Of a DNA stretch of 64,000 bases, positions 31,452-40,827 are shown piece after piece. Origin of the DNA: JACPPO01 sp965262505 (lineage in GTDB: Bacteria > Acidobacteriota > Vicinamibacteria > Vicinamibacterales > UBA2999). Numbering within the stretch: position 1 is the first letter of the stretch; each line of letters begins with the position of its first letter. The translations under genes and the position numbers were made by a program. Below the pieces are notes generated by a model that saw only the letters and a list, made by a program, of their open reading frames with translations, searched no databases and was not told the origin of the DNA. The stretch covers positions 4,278,001 through 4,342,000 of the forward strand of contig CBDHFM010000030.1 of assembly GCA_965262505.1 (NCBI GenBank), in the 5' to 3' direction.

Positions 31452-32330
31452 TCCGGCGCGGTCGAACAGGACCGTCGCCAGGGCCGAATAGTCGTCCTCG
31501 CCGCGGCCGGCGGCGATCACGGACTCCACCAGCTGCTGCACGACTGCGCTGACCGGCGCGGGGGCGTCGTGCTCGGCGATGGTGGCGGCCGCGATGCGGT
31601 AGTCCTTCGCATAGAGCGCCGCGCGAAATCCTGGGACGTAATTGCCCGTGAGGATACGCTCGCCGTGGACTTCCAGCACCCGGCTTGCCGCAAAGCCGCC
31701 GAGCAGCGCCTCACGCACCTTCACCGGATCGACACCCGCCTTGCGCGCCAGGACGAGCGCCTCGCTCACGGCGGCCAGCGTTCCCCCGATCACCATCTGG
31801 TTGCAGACCTTGCACAGTTGGCCCGCGCCCGAGTCGCCAATCCGGACCACACGCTCGGGATTGCCCATGGCGTTGAGGAGCGGCCTCACTGCGTCAAATG
31901 CTGCCTCCTCGCCGCCGACCATGATCGAGAGCGTGCCGCCGACGGCGCCGATCTCCCCGCCGCTGACCGGCGCGTCGAGCATCGTCGCGCCCAGCGACGT
32001 AGCGCGTACCGCCAGGCGCCTGGCCGTGCCGGGCGCGATAGTGCTTGTATCGATCAGGATCGTGCCCGGCTGCATCGCGCTGAAGACGCCGTCGGGCCCT
32101 TCGAGCACCAGTTCGACGTCGGGCGAGTCGGGTACCATCGTGAAGATGCGGGTGGCGCGGCGCGCGACCTCGGCCGGCGACGAAGCCCGGAGGGCGCCGG
32201 CGGCGACCAGGTCGTCGACGGGAGTAGGGCTCCGGCTGTGGACGACGAGCGGGTAGCCGGCTTTCAGAAGATTTTTTGCCATGGGCCGGCCCATGAGCCC
32301 AAGCCCGATGAATCCAACAGTGTCCGCCAT
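31446..32330 (-). CDS. 3-hydroxyisobutyrate / tartronate-semialdehyde reductase family dehydrogenase
   Basis: 294-residue beta-hydroxyacid dehydrogenase. VGFIGLGLMGRPMAKNLLKAG is the NAD(P)-binding loop; DAPVSGGEIGAVGGTLSIMVGG is the substrate signature; CKVCNQMVIGGTLAAVSEAL includes the catalytic Lys region (K of GAGQLCKVCNQ). The GlxR/GarR, HIBADH and Gox subgroups share these motifs, so the substrate (2-hydroxy-3-oxopropionate, 3-hydroxyisobutyrate or succinic semialdehyde) is open. ATG 32330 gives the standard start; upstream in-frame residues are discarded. It stands alone between the lol operon and clpC. Confidence 0.9.
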   Translation of the reverse strand: MADTVGFIGLGLMGRPMAKNLLKAGYPLVVHSRSPTPVDDLVAAGALRASSPAEVARRATRIFTMVPDSPDVELVLEGPDGVFSAMQPGTILIDTSTIAPGTARRLAVRATSLGATMLDAPVSGGEIGAVGGTLSIMVGGEEAAFDAVRPLLNAMGNPERVVRIGDSGAGQLCKVCNQMVIGGTLAAVSEALVLARKAGVDPVKVREALLGGFAASRVLEVHGERILTGNYVPGFRAALYAKDYRIAAATIAEHDAPAPVSAVVQQLVESVIAAGRGEDDYSALATVLFDRAGL

Positions 32331-32465
32331 ACCGCGCAGTATAGTGCGGACCGAAATCCCTTCGGCGGCGTGACCACGCCGCAGGGATCTGACCAAAGTG
32401 TGGGCGGAAACCACACCAGACGAGCAACTTCACGCGAATGGACGCTCGTCGCGCCTGAGCTGCCC

Positions 32466-32471
32466 TATAAT
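32466..32471 (+). promoter_or_regulatory. Candidate -10 box for clpC
   Basis: TATAAT, a perfect sigma-70 -10 hexamer, 57 bases before the clpC ATG in otherwise GC-rich sequence. No convincing -35 is seen at 16-18 bases, so recognition may need an activator or another holoenzyme. Confidence 0.4.
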
Positions 32472-32527
32472 GACGAGTGAAGAGGTCACGCGTTTTCGTC
32501 ACGATCCTCTAACGTTAGGCGGGCCGG

Positions 32528-34963
32528 ATGTTCGAACGCTATACGGAACGAGCGCGACGGGTTCTCTTCTTCGCGCGGTATGAGGCCAGCCAGCTCGGTA
32601 GCATCTCCATAGAAACCGAGCACCTGCTGCTTGGCCTGATCCGCGAGGGCAAGGGGCTCACGAGCCGTATTTTCGCGCGCTCCCATCTCTCGCTCGAGAA
32701 TATCCGGAAGGAGATCGAAGGCCGGACGGTCTTCCGAGAGAAAGTGTCCACGTCCGTCGAGATCCCGTTCAGCGCAGAAACAAAACGCGTACTTCAGTTT
32801 GCTGCGGAAGAGGCGGATCGGCTCCTGCACAACTACATCGGCACGGAGCATCTCCTGCTCGGCATCCTGCGTGAAGAGCGGTCCGTGGCTGCGTCCATCC
32901 TGGTGGAGAAAGGAATGCGCCTCCACACCGTGCGCGAAGACATCGTCCAGATCCTCAATGAAAAGACGACGATGACGCGCGTGAAGGAGACGCCGCTGCT
33001 CGCGGAGTTCAGCCGCGACCTGACGGAAGCGGCGATGAAAAACCAGCTCGATCCCCTGGTCGGTCGCGACTACGAGCTCGAACGCGTGCAGCAGGTCCTG
33101 TGCCGGCGTACCAAGAACAACGCCGTACTGATCGGTGAGCCCGGCGTCGGCAAGACGGCCATCGTCGAGGGGCTTGCGCAGCAGATCGTCTACGGTGACG
33201 TGCCGCACTTTCTCGCCGACAAGCGCATCCTCGCGCTTGACATCTCGCTGATCGTCGCGGGCACGAAGTATCGCGGCCAGTTCGAGGAGCGCCTGAAGGC
33301 GATCATGAAGGAGCTCACCGAGAACTCGAACATCATCGTGTTCATCGACGAGCTGCATACGCTCGTCGGTGCCGGTTCCGCGGAAGGATCGCTCGACGCG
33401 GCGAACATTTTGAAGCCGGCGCTCTCGCGCGGAGAGATCCGCTGCATCGGCGCGACGACGCCCGCCGAATATCGCAAGTACATCGAGAAGGATCGCTCGC
33501 TCGAGCGGCGCTTTCAGGCGGTCAAGGTCGATCCGCCCGCTGAGAAGGAAACGATCGAGATCCTGCTCGGTGTCAAGGATCGCTACGAGCAATTCCATCA
33601 CGTGGAGTACACCCATGAGGCGATCGAGGCGGCGGTCTACCAGTCGAGTCGCTACATCACGGACCGCTTCCTGCCGGACAAGGCGATCGATCTCGTGGAT
33701 GAAGCGGGCGCTCGCGCCAAACTGAAGGAAGCCGGCCACAGCGAGGAGTTCGGCGAGATCAACAAGAGTATCCGGGTCGCCGTCGAACAGATGGAGAACG
33801 CCGTCTCGCAGAAGGACTTCGAGCGCGCGCAGTTCTATCGCGAGCAGGAAGTGTCTGCGCGAGAAAACCTGCAGTTTGTTCGCGAGAAGTTTGACGTGAA
33901 GTCGAGCGCCCGTAAAGTTGTCGTCACCAAGGTCGACATCGACGAAGTGGTGTCCAAATGGACGGGCGTGCCGATTGCGTCGGTCAATCAGGACGAAAGC
34001 GACAAGCTGCTGCGGATGGAGGCGGATCTCCACAAGCGCGTCGTCAGCCAGGCGAAGGCGATTTCCGCGGTCTCACGGGCGATCCGCCGGTCGCGCGCCG
34101 GTCTCAAGAACCCGAACCGGCCCGTCGGCAGCTTCATCTTCCTGGGACCGACCGGCGTCGGTAAGACGGAACTGGCGCGCGCGCTGGCCAACTTTCTCTT
34201 CGGCAGCGACAACGCGCTTATTCGCTTCGACATGTCCGAGTACATGGAGAAGCATTCGGTCTCGAAGCTCATTGGTTCGCCCCCGGGTTATGTCGGCCAC
34301 GAGGAAGGTGGCCAGCTGACAGAGAAGGTGAAGCGCAACCCGTACTCCGTGGTGCTCCTTGACGAGGTAGAGAAGGCGCACCCGGATATCTTCAACATCC
34401 TGCTGCAGGTGTTCGAAGACGGCCACTTGACGGACGGTCTTGGTAACCGGGTGAACTTCAAGAACACGATCGTTATCATGACGTCGAACATCGGCGCGCG
34501 GTTCATCCAGAAGAAGGCGTCGCTCGGCTTCCAGGCGAGCGATGTGGGCGCGATCGACAAGAACGTCACCGAGATGGTCCTCGCGGAGGTCAAGCGCACG
34601 TTCAATCCCGAGTTCATCAACCGCGTCGACGAGATCATCGTCTTCGAGGCGCTGACCGACGATGATCTGCGGCAGATCATGGCGCTGCTGGTGGAGCAGC
34701 TCAACGCCAACCTGACTGATCGCCGAATGAAGATCTCCCTCGCGCCGGACGTGCTCGACTGGATCATCGACATCACGTGCAAGGACCGCTCGTACGGCGC
34801 GCGGCCGCTTCGCCGCGCCATCCAGCGCTATGTCGAGGATCCGCTGTCGGAAGAACTGATTCGAGGCAATCTGAAGGACGGCGACGTCGAGGTCTTCCTG
34901 GAGGGTGGACAGCTGTCGTATCGCCCCGCGGGCGAGTTGACCGCGGGACGACGTCTCTCCTGA
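32528..34963 (+). CDS. clpC: ATP-dependent Clp protease ATPase ClpC
   Basis: 811-residue Hsp100 unfoldase. The N-terminus has two Clp-N repeats (FERYTERARRVLFFARYEAS; ETKRVLQFAAEEADRL). AAA-1 has Walker A GEPGVGKT and Walker B VFIDELHTL. A UVR-like middle segment (VSQKDFERAQFYREQE) marks ClpC rather than ClpA or ClpB. AAA-2 has GPTGVGKTELARALA, VVLLDEVEKAHPD and a ClpP-interaction-type C-domain. It degrades substrates with ClpP and adaptor proteins. McsA/McsB genes, common beside clpC in Firmicutes, are absent. It is monocistronic by appearance. Confidence 0.96.
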   Translation: MFERYTERARRVLFFARYEASQLGSISIETEHLLLGLIREGKGLTSRIFARSHLSLENIRKEIEGRTVFREKVSTSVEIPFSAETKRVLQFAAEEADRLLHNYIGTEHLLLGILREERSVAASILVEKGMRLHTVREDIVQILNEKTTMTRVKETPLLAEFSRDLTEAAMKNQLDPLVGRDYELERVQQVLCRRTKNNAVLIGEPGVGKTAIVEGLAQQIVYGDVPHFLADKRILALDISLIVAGTKYRGQFEERLKAIMKELTENSNIIVFIDELHTLVGAGSAEGSLDAANILKPALSRGEIRCIGATTPAEYRKYIEKDRSLERRFQAVKVDPPAEKETIEILLGVKDRYEQFHHVEYTHEAIEAAVYQSSRYITDRFLPDKAIDLVDEAGARAKLKEAGHSEEFGEINKSIRVAVEQMENAVSQKDFERAQFYREQEVSARENLQFVREKFDVKSSARKVVVTKVDIDEVVSKWTGVPIASVNQDESDKLLRMEADLHKRVVSQAKAISAVSRAIRRSRAGLKNPNRPVGSFIFLGPTGVGKTELARALANFLFGSDNALIRFDMSEYMEKHSVSKLIGSPPGYVGHEEGGQLTEKVKRNPYSVVLLDEVEKAHPDIFNILLQVFEDGHLTDGLGNRVNFKNTIVIMTSNIGARFIQKKASLGFQASDVGAIDKNVTEMVLAEVKRTFNPEFINRVDEIIVFEALTDDDLRQIMALLVEQLNANLTDRRMKISLAPDVLDWIIDITCKDRSYGARPLRRAIQRYVEDPLSEELIRGNLKDGDVEVFLEGGQLSYRPAGELTAGRRLS

Positions 34964-35150
34964 GTCCCTGGTTTCCGCCTCGCTGACGTGGCCCGCACCG
35001 CCGAGGCCGGGTTCCGCTTCGGGGCCCCAGCCGGCCAAGTTGTGGGCTACTGTGAAAAAAGTCATAGTAGTCCACTACCGCCAGCCAACGGGTGGCCCAA
35101 CGCGTCTAAGATCTTGTAAACTAAGATGTTTTCATAGGATCTTTAGAGTC

Positions 35151-37808
35151 ATGGTCAAGTTCACGATCCTCGGTCTTGCCCTCGTGGCCCTGTTGAGCGG
35201 CGGCTCGTCCACCGCGTGGGCCCAGTTGACCTCGCCGGAAGCGCCGGCGACCCAGGGAGCGCCCACGATTTGTGGCGTGACTGTCCCGGCTCCAGCGAAC
35301 CTGCCGCCAGCGGGGTCCGGTCCGGTCATCTACCAGCTCGCGCCCTGCTTCCCGACCCAGGGCAATGTGTCGTCGGTGGAACCCCAGACCTACCTGTATT
35401 ACATGGAACTGCGTCCCAGCCAGCCCTCGCAGAACCTCTGGGTGCCGTGGGACGAGCAGGCGGAGCAGACCGCGATCGCCGATCACAAACGGCTCTGGGC
35501 GACCGGATTCCTCGCCGACCTGTCGATCGAGGCGACCGACTACACCTTCTCCAATGGCGTCATCGGGAAGCTCGTGACCTACAGCATGGAGGAACGCGAG
35601 CGCGTCAAGATCGTGAACTACGACGGCACGACCGAGATCGACCGCGCCGACATCGACGAGCAGCTTCGGGCTCGCGGCATCGAGATGCGGCTCGACTCGT
35701 TCGTCAACAACGGCACCGTTCGCCGCATCGAGACCGTCCTGCGCGAGATGATGGCCAATAAGGGGTTCGTGGATGCCGAGGTCTCGCACCAGGTCACGGC
35801 AGTGGCCGGTGGACCGAAGCTGGTCAACGTCACCTTCACGATCGGCGAGGGTCCCAAGATCAAGATTCGTGACATCGAGTTCGTCGGCAACGTCGACAAG
35901 AGCGATCGGACGCTTCAGCGCAGGATGAAGAGCAACAAGACGCCCGGCTTCTTCGGGTTCATCCTTCGCGGCGGCACGTACCAGGCGTCCATGTTCGAGT
36001 CGGACGCGGATCTCATTCAGGCCTACTATCGCAAGGAAGGGTACGTGCAGGCGCAGATCGGCCAGCCGGAGCTCAAGGTCCTCGAAGAGTCAACTGATGG
36101 CAAGACGCGGTGGGTGCAGCTGATCATCCCTGTCACGGAGGGTGAGCGGTACCGGGTGGGCTCCTTCAGCATTGACGGAAACACCGTGGTCCGGTCCGAA
36201 GTGTTGGAGCCGGTCTTCGAAGTGGAGGTTGGGGACTGGTACAACGAGGAGGACGTCCGCGAAGGCCTCACCAGGGCGCAGGCACTCTACGGCGCCGGGG
36301 GCTACATGGAGTTCACGGGCTTTCCGGATATCACGCCGAGGGACGAGTTGGACGCCGCCGTGCCGGACGCGCTGGTTGCGCCGCCCTCCGGGGAGCCGCC
36401 CTCTGTCGACGTGACGATGCGGTTGCAGGAGGGGGAGCAGTATCTGGTCAACCGGATCACGTTCGTTGGCAACACCACCACGCGCGACAACGTGATTCGC
36501 CGCGAGATGCGGCTGGTCGAGGGCTCGGTATTCGATACCGAGGCACTGAAGTACAGCGTCCGTCGTCTGAATCAGCTCGGGTATTTCGAGCAGATCGCCG
36601 AAGAGGACCAGACGGCCATGAACGTTGAGAAGACGCCAGGCCGAGACGGCTCGGTCGACGTCACGGTGACGCTCGTGGAACAGAACCGGAACCAGATCAC
36701 GTTCGGTGCGGGCGTCTCGCAGTACGAGGGCGTGTTCGGCCAGCTCGGATTCCAGACCGCCAACTTTCTCGGACGGGGGGAAAGCCTCAACGTGTCGATG
36801 CAGGCCGGCAGCCGTGCGCAGAACTATCAGCTCGCGTTCACCGAGCCGTTCCTCTTCGACCGCAATATCACCGGTGGCTTCGATGTCTATAAGCGCTCGC
36901 TGCAGTACATCGGCTTCTACACACAGAAGTCCACGGGTGCCAACGTCACGTTTGGTGTTCCAGTCGCCGACTTCAGCCGGATGTTCATCAATTACTCGAA
37001 CGAACGGACCACGATGTCCGACCTCAATGAGGCGTTCCTGGATCCGAACTGTGTCTTCAGCGACGACGGCTGTTCGAGTATTCAGCTGGATGATCTATCC
37101 GAGATCAGCAAGGATGCGCTCGAGGGGCTCCGTCGGAATCCGTTTGTCTTCGATTCCCTGTTGATCGGTGAAGGTGGGCACCGCACGGTGAGCAAGGTGA
37201 CCCCGAGCTTCGTGCACAACACGGTCGACAATCCGATCTTCCCCAATACCGGCCGACGACTCACCATGTCGATCGATCTGGCGATGCTCGGCGGCAACAC
37301 CCAGTTCTACAAGCCGACCCTCGAGGCGATCCAGTTCTTCCGCCACACGTCGCGGACCACGTTCGGCATGCGCGGGCAGTTCCAGTTCATCGCGCCCGTG
37401 CGGGACACGAAGACGCTGCCGATTTTTGAGAAGCTGTTCTCGGGCGGCGAGTACAGCGTTCGAGGTTTCGACATCCGGTCGATCGGGCCGTCCGATCCGG
37501 CCACGGGACTCGTGCTGGGCGGCAACAAGAGCTTGCTCTTCAACGCCGAGTACATGTTTTCGGTTGCCTCGCAGGTCCGGCTGATTGCCTTCTATGACGC
37601 AGCCCAGGTCGTCAACGATGGCCAGGACTTCGCGCTGCGCCACTTCCGCACCTCCACGGGCGCCGAGGTCCGGTTCTTCATGCCGATACTCGGCGTGCCG
37701 TTCCGGCTCATCTTTGCGGCGAATCCGCAGCGGGAAGGTGTGCTCGACAACAGGCTGCGGCCGGCGAAGGACTTCGTCTTCCGGTTCGCGGTGGGTTCGA
37801 CGTTCTAG
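35151..37808 (+). CDS. bamA: Outer-membrane protein assembly factor BamA
   Basis: 885 residues. Signal peptide VKFTILGLALVALLSGGSSTAWA, a Pro/Ala-rich stretch, then a run of POTRA domains recognisable from EGPKIKIRDIEFVGN, EGERYRVGSFSIDGNTVV and EGEQYLVNRITFVGNTTT. The Omp85 barrel follows, with VRGFDIRSIGP as the lid-lock VRGF motif and a terminal FRFAVGSTF ending in Phe. It inserts barrel proteins into the outer membrane. ATG 35151 begins the signal peptide; an in-frame extension to 35040 lacks one. The upstream gap 34964-35150 carries no gene; a weak TTGTAA/TAGGAT pair at 35114-35140 might be its promoter. Confidence 0.95.
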   Translation: MVKFTILGLALVALLSGGSSTAWAQLTSPEAPATQGAPTICGVTVPAPANLPPAGSGPVIYQLAPCFPTQGNVSSVEPQTYLYYMELRPSQPSQNLWVPWDEQAEQTAIADHKRLWATGFLADLSIEATDYTFSNGVIGKLVTYSMEERERVKIVNYDGTTEIDRADIDEQLRARGIEMRLDSFVNNGTVRRIETVLREMMANKGFVDAEVSHQVTAVAGGPKLVNVTFTIGEGPKIKIRDIEFVGNVDKSDRTLQRRMKSNKTPGFFGFILRGGTYQASMFESDADLIQAYYRKEGYVQAQIGQPELKVLEESTDGKTRWVQLIIPVTEGERYRVGSFSIDGNTVVRSEVLEPVFEVEVGDWYNEEDVREGLTRAQALYGAGGYMEFTGFPDITPRDELDAAVPDALVAPPSGEPPSVDVTMRLQEGEQYLVNRITFVGNTTTRDNVIRREMRLVEGSVFDTEALKYSVRRLNQLGYFEQIAEEDQTAMNVEKTPGRDGSVDVTVTLVEQNRNQITFGAGVSQYEGVFGQLGFQTANFLGRGESLNVSMQAGSRAQNYQLAFTEPFLFDRNITGGFDVYKRSLQYIGFYTQKSTGANVTFGVPVADFSRMFINYSNERTTMSDLNEAFLDPNCVFSDDGCSSIQLDDLSEISKDALEGLRRNPFVFDSLLIGEGGHRTVSKVTPSFVHNTVDNPIFPNTGRRLTMSIDLAMLGGNTQFYKPTLEAIQFFRHTSRTTFGMRGQFQFIAPVRDTKTLPIFEKLFSGGEYSVRGFDIRSIGPSDPATGLVLGGNKSLLFNAEYMFSVASQVRLIAFYDAAQVVNDGQDFALRHFRTSTGAEVRFFMPILGVPFRLIFAANPQREGVLDNRLRPAKDFVFRFAVGSTF

Positions 37809-37829
37809 TTCTAGGCGCCGGTCGGATGG

Positions 37830-37857
37830 TTGACCCGACTATAGTCGACCCTACAAT
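37830..37857 (+). promoter_or_regulatory. Sigma-70-like promoter upstream of the Skp/OmpH gene
   Basis: TTGACC (37830-37835), 16-base spacer, TACAAT (37852-37857); the ATG of the next gene is at 37916. The spacer contains the palindrome GACTATAGTC (37837-37846), which could be an operator. It gives skp a transcript independent of bamA. Confidence 0.6.
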
Positions 37858-37915
37858 AGTAGAGGGGGACACTGAGGCCCTCCATGTTCGTGAAGGTGAA
37901 AGGACAGCGACTGTG

Positions 37916-38590
37916 ATGAGAGTGTTTATTGGTGCTGTGGCGCTCTGCGGAATATTGGCGGCCGCTCCGAGTCTTGCGAGGGCGCAAGCTCCCGCGCAGC
38001 CCGCGCAGCCCGCGCAGGCGGTGCAGCCGCCCTTCCCCGAGGGCGCGCAGTACGCCTTCGTGAACATCCAGCGTATCGCGGCCGAATCGGCGGCCGGAAT
38101 GACACTGACGGGCAAGGTGCAGGCGCTCAACCAGCAGAAGTTGAACGAGCTGAACGAGAGGAACGTGGCGCTGCAATCGGCTCAGCAGAAGCTCGACGCC
38201 GGGGCCACCGTGCTCAGTCCGGCGGCGATCGCACAGCTCCAGACGGATATCGAGCGTCAGCAGATCGATATCCAGCGCTTCACCGAGGATGCCCAGACGG
38301 AGGTCGCGAACCTGCAGACGCAGCTGCAGGACGAGTTTCAGTTGAGGTTGTCGCCGATCATCCAGGACGTGGCGACTCAGCGCGGGCTCCACCTGATCTT
38401 CAGTGTCATCGACAGTGGCCTGGTGTGGGCCGACCAGTCGCTGGATGTCACAGCGGAGGTCATCGAAAAGTTCGACGCTGCGGGCGCTGCCGTAGCTGCG
38501 CCCACGACTGCGCCAGCCACGACGCCCGCCACTGCGCCAGCCGCGACGCCCGCCACGACGCCCGCCACGACGACGCCGGCGAGCCCGTAG
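37916..38590 (+). CDS. OmpH/Skp-family periplasmic chaperone
   Basis: 224 residues: signal peptide (VFIGAVALCGILAAAPSLARA), a Pro/Ala/Gln spacer, the OmpH start AYVNI-type segment (YAFVNIQRIAAES), a long coiled coil (about 65-150; NQQKLNELNERNVALQSAQQ, LQTDIERQQIDIQRF) and the return strand LHLIFSVIDSGLVWAD. Skp holds unfolded barrel proteins for BamA, which is encoded next door. The last 40 residues are an Ala-Pro-Thr repeat not found in ordinary Skp; it may be a flexible tail. ATG 37916 follows AAAGGAC. Confidence 0.9.
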   Translation: MRVFIGAVALCGILAAAPSLARAQAPAQPAQPAQAVQPPFPEGAQYAFVNIQRIAAESAAGMTLTGKVQALNQQKLNELNERNVALQSAQQKLDAGATVLSPAAIAQLQTDIERQQIDIQRFTEDAQTEVANLQTQLQDEFQLRLSPIIQDVATQRGLHLIFSVIDSGLVWADQSLDVTAEVIEKFDAAGAAVAAPTTAPATTPATAPAATPATTPATTTPASP

Positions 38591-38661
38591 GCGGAAGGTT
38601 CTCGGGTGCACGGGTGGTTCAGGATGCTTTGCAGCGGTGAATCACTCGTGGCCCCTGAAGC

Positions 38662-39975
38662 ATGAACCCGGACACCGCAATCCGCACACCTGAGTCCCCG
38701 ACCACCGATTTACCCGTGTCACTGTCCATTGATCTCCCCTCACTCCTGGGCCGCCTCTACTACCGCTATCCATCCTTCCTGATTGACACGGTGGCCGAGC
38801 ACGAGCCCGGCAACCGCCTTGTGGCGATCAAGAACGTCACCGTGAACGAAGAATTCTTCCAGGGGCACTTCCCGGGCTCGCCGCTGATGCCGGGAGTGCT
38901 GATGATCGAAGCGCTCACGCAAGTGGCGGCGGTGCTGCTGCTCGACCGTTCCGGGGCGCCGGCCACGGCACGAGTCTGGCTCCGCGGCATCGACAATGCG
39001 AAGTTCCGTCGGCAGGTCGTGCCCGGCGATCGGCTCCGGCTGGAGGTTCGGCTCGGGCGCAGCCGGTCCCGGTTGGCCAAGGCTCATGCATCGGCGTTTG
39101 TCGAGGATCACCCGGTGGCCGAGGCGGATCTCCTGCTGGCCGTTGAGCCAGGCGCGGCCTACATCGATCCGAGGGCGATCGTGCATCCATCGGCGCGCGT
39201 CGGGGCGGGCACGACGATCGGGCCGTACTGCATCATCGGACCTGAAGTCGTGATCGGCGAGCGATGTCGCATCGACGCGTCCGTCGTGATAGACGGCTGG
39301 ACCGAGATCGGCGACGACGTCCGTGTATATCCGATGGCCTCCATCGGCCTGGCGCCGCAGGATCTAAAGTACAAGGGTGAGCGCACCCGGCTGATCATCG
39401 GTCGGCACAACACCTTCCGGGAATTCGTGACGATCAACCGTGGCACGCTCGGCGGAGGCGGACATACGACGATCGGCAACGGGAACCTGTTTATGGCGTA
39501 CGTGCACGTCGCGCACGATTGCCACATCGGCAACTCCACCATCTTCGGCAATGCCGCTACCCTCGGCGGCCACGTGGCCGTCGAGGATTTTGCCACCATC
39601 AGCGCGTACTCGGGCGTTCACCCGTTCTGCCGCGTCGGCCGCCACGCGTACGTCGGCGGATACTCCGTGGTGACAAAGGATGCGCTGCCATTCGGCAAGT
39701 CGGTCGGAAACAGAGCCCGCATTTACGGCTTGAACACGCTCGGGGTCGCCCGGCGCGGGTTCACGCCGGAGACCATCAATCAGCTCAAACGGGCGTACCG
39801 GTACCTGCTGCAGTCGAAGTTGAATACGTCGCGCGCGCTGGTCCAGATCGAGCAGGATCCGGCTTTCACATCGCCGGAAGTCAGGTACCTCGTGAAATTC
39901 ATCCGGAGCTCACAGCGGGGCGTGATATTGCGTCGGCCGGCACGACGGGCAGAAGACCTGCTGACCGATGAATAA
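38662..39975 (+). CDS. Fused FabZ dehydratase and LpxA acyltransferase
   Basis: One 437-residue frame. Residues about 25-160 are a hotdog 3-hydroxyacyl-ACP dehydratase of FabZ type: NEEFFQGHFPGSPLMPGVLM with catalytic His69, and MIEALTQ with Glu83. Residues about 166-435 are UDP-GlcNAc acyltransferase LpxA: a left-handed beta-helix of hexapeptides (IDPRAIVHPSARVGAGTTIG), YVHVAHDCHIGN with His285 at the catalytic place, SVGNRARIYGLNTLG and the helical C-terminus. FabZ and LpxA compete for, or use, 3-hydroxyacyl-ACP, so fusion places both fates of one substrate on one chain. In many genomes the two genes are adjacent but separate. lpxD is not present between skp and this gene. Confidence 0.93.
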   Translation: MNPDTAIRTPESPTTDLPVSLSIDLPSLLGRLYYRYPSFLIDTVAEHEPGNRLVAIKNVTVNEEFFQGHFPGSPLMPGVLMIEALTQVAAVLLLDRSGAPATARVWLRGIDNAKFRRQVVPGDRLRLEVRLGRSRSRLAKAHASAFVEDHPVAEADLLLAVEPGAAYIDPRAIVHPSARVGAGTTIGPYCIIGPEVVIGERCRIDASVVIDGWTEIGDDVRVYPMASIGLAPQDLKYKGERTRLIIGRHNTFREFVTINRGTLGGGGHTTIGNGNLFMAYVHVAHDCHIGNSTIFGNAATLGGHVAVEDFATISAYSGVHPFCRVGRHAYVGGYSVVTKDALPFGKSVGNRARIYGLNTLGVARRGFTPETINQLKRAYRYLLQSKLNTSRALVQIEQDPAFTSPEVRYLVKFIRSSQRGVILRRPARRAEDLLTDE

Positions 39976-39987
39976 TGCCTGGGGTAC

Positions 39988-40827
39988 ATGCGTCTCGGCC
40001 TGATCGCAGGTAACGGCAGATTTCCGTTCCTGGTGCTCGACGCGGCCCGCGCGCAGGGGCACGACGTCACCATCGTCGCCACACAGGAGGAGGCGTTTCC
40101 CGAGCTGAACGAGGCGGCCGCACGCCACGGATCGTCCATTCACTGGGTCTCGCTCGGCCAGTTGGGAACCTGCATCGAGCTGCTGAAGCAGGCCGGCGTG
40201 ACGCACGCGGTCATGGCCGGCCAGGTCAAGCACGCCAAGATCTTTTCTGGCGGCATCGTCCCAGACCTCATGCTTCTCGGGGTGCTGGCAAGACTGGCGT
40301 CGAGGAATACCGACGGTCTCATCGGCGCCGTCGCCAACGTGCTCCGCGATCGCGGCATTGAGTTGATGGATTCCACCGCGCTGCTGCGGCCGCTGCTGGC
40401 CGCGCCGGGGGTCCTGACGCGCCGCGGTCCAACCGTCGACGAGCAGAAGAATTTCGAGTTCGGCTATCGCATGGCGGACGCGATTGCGGCGCTCGACATC
40501 GGTCAGACCATTGCAGTCAGGCAGCAGGCCGTCGTGGCGGTCGAGGCGATGGAAGGCACTGACGAGGTCATCGCGCGCGCGGGACGACTGGCGGGTCCGG
40601 GTGTGTCGGTCGTGAAGGTCGCCAAGCCGAACCAGGACATGCGGTTCGACGTCCCGGTCATCGGAATTGCCACGGTTCGGGCCATGCAGGAGGCCGGTGC
40701 ATCGGCCTTGTCCGTCGATGCGGGCAGGACGCTCGTGCTCGACGGTGACGCCGTCATGGCGGCGGCCAACGACGCCGACATAGCCATCGCAGGGCGGCCC
40801 TTGCGGGCCGCCGGGACGAATGAATAG
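39988..40827 (+). CDS. lpxI: UDP-2,3-diacylglucosamine pyrophosphatase LpxI
   Basis: 279 residues. RLGLIAGNGRFPFLVLDAAR is the LpxI (DUF1009) N-terminus. AVMAGQVKHAKIFSG, DGLIGAVANVLRDRGIELMDST, TIAVRQQAVVAVEAMEGTDEVI and VDAGRTLVLD follow, covering both LpxI domains. It makes lipid X in the lipid A pathway, replacing LpxH. It begins 12 bases after the LpxA fusion and overlaps the next gene by 8 bases. Confidence 0.93.
   Translation: MRLGLIAGNGRFPFLVLDAARAQGHDVTIVATQEEAFPELNEAAARHGSSIHWVSLGQLGTCIELLKQAGVTHAVMAGQVKHAKIFSGGIVPDLMLLGVLARLASRNTDGLIGAVANVLRDRGIELMDSTALLRPLLAAPGVLTRRGPTVDEQKNFEFGYRMADAIAALDIGQTIAVRQQAVVAVEAMEGTDEVIARAGRLAGPGVSVVKVAKPNQDMRFDVPVIGIATVRAMQEAGASALSVDAGRTLVLDGDAVMAAANDADIAIAGRPLRAAGTNE

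Noticed and set aside
32486..34033. A 515-codon minus-strand frame opposite clpC
   Set aside because: Antisense shadow of clpC; no motifs.
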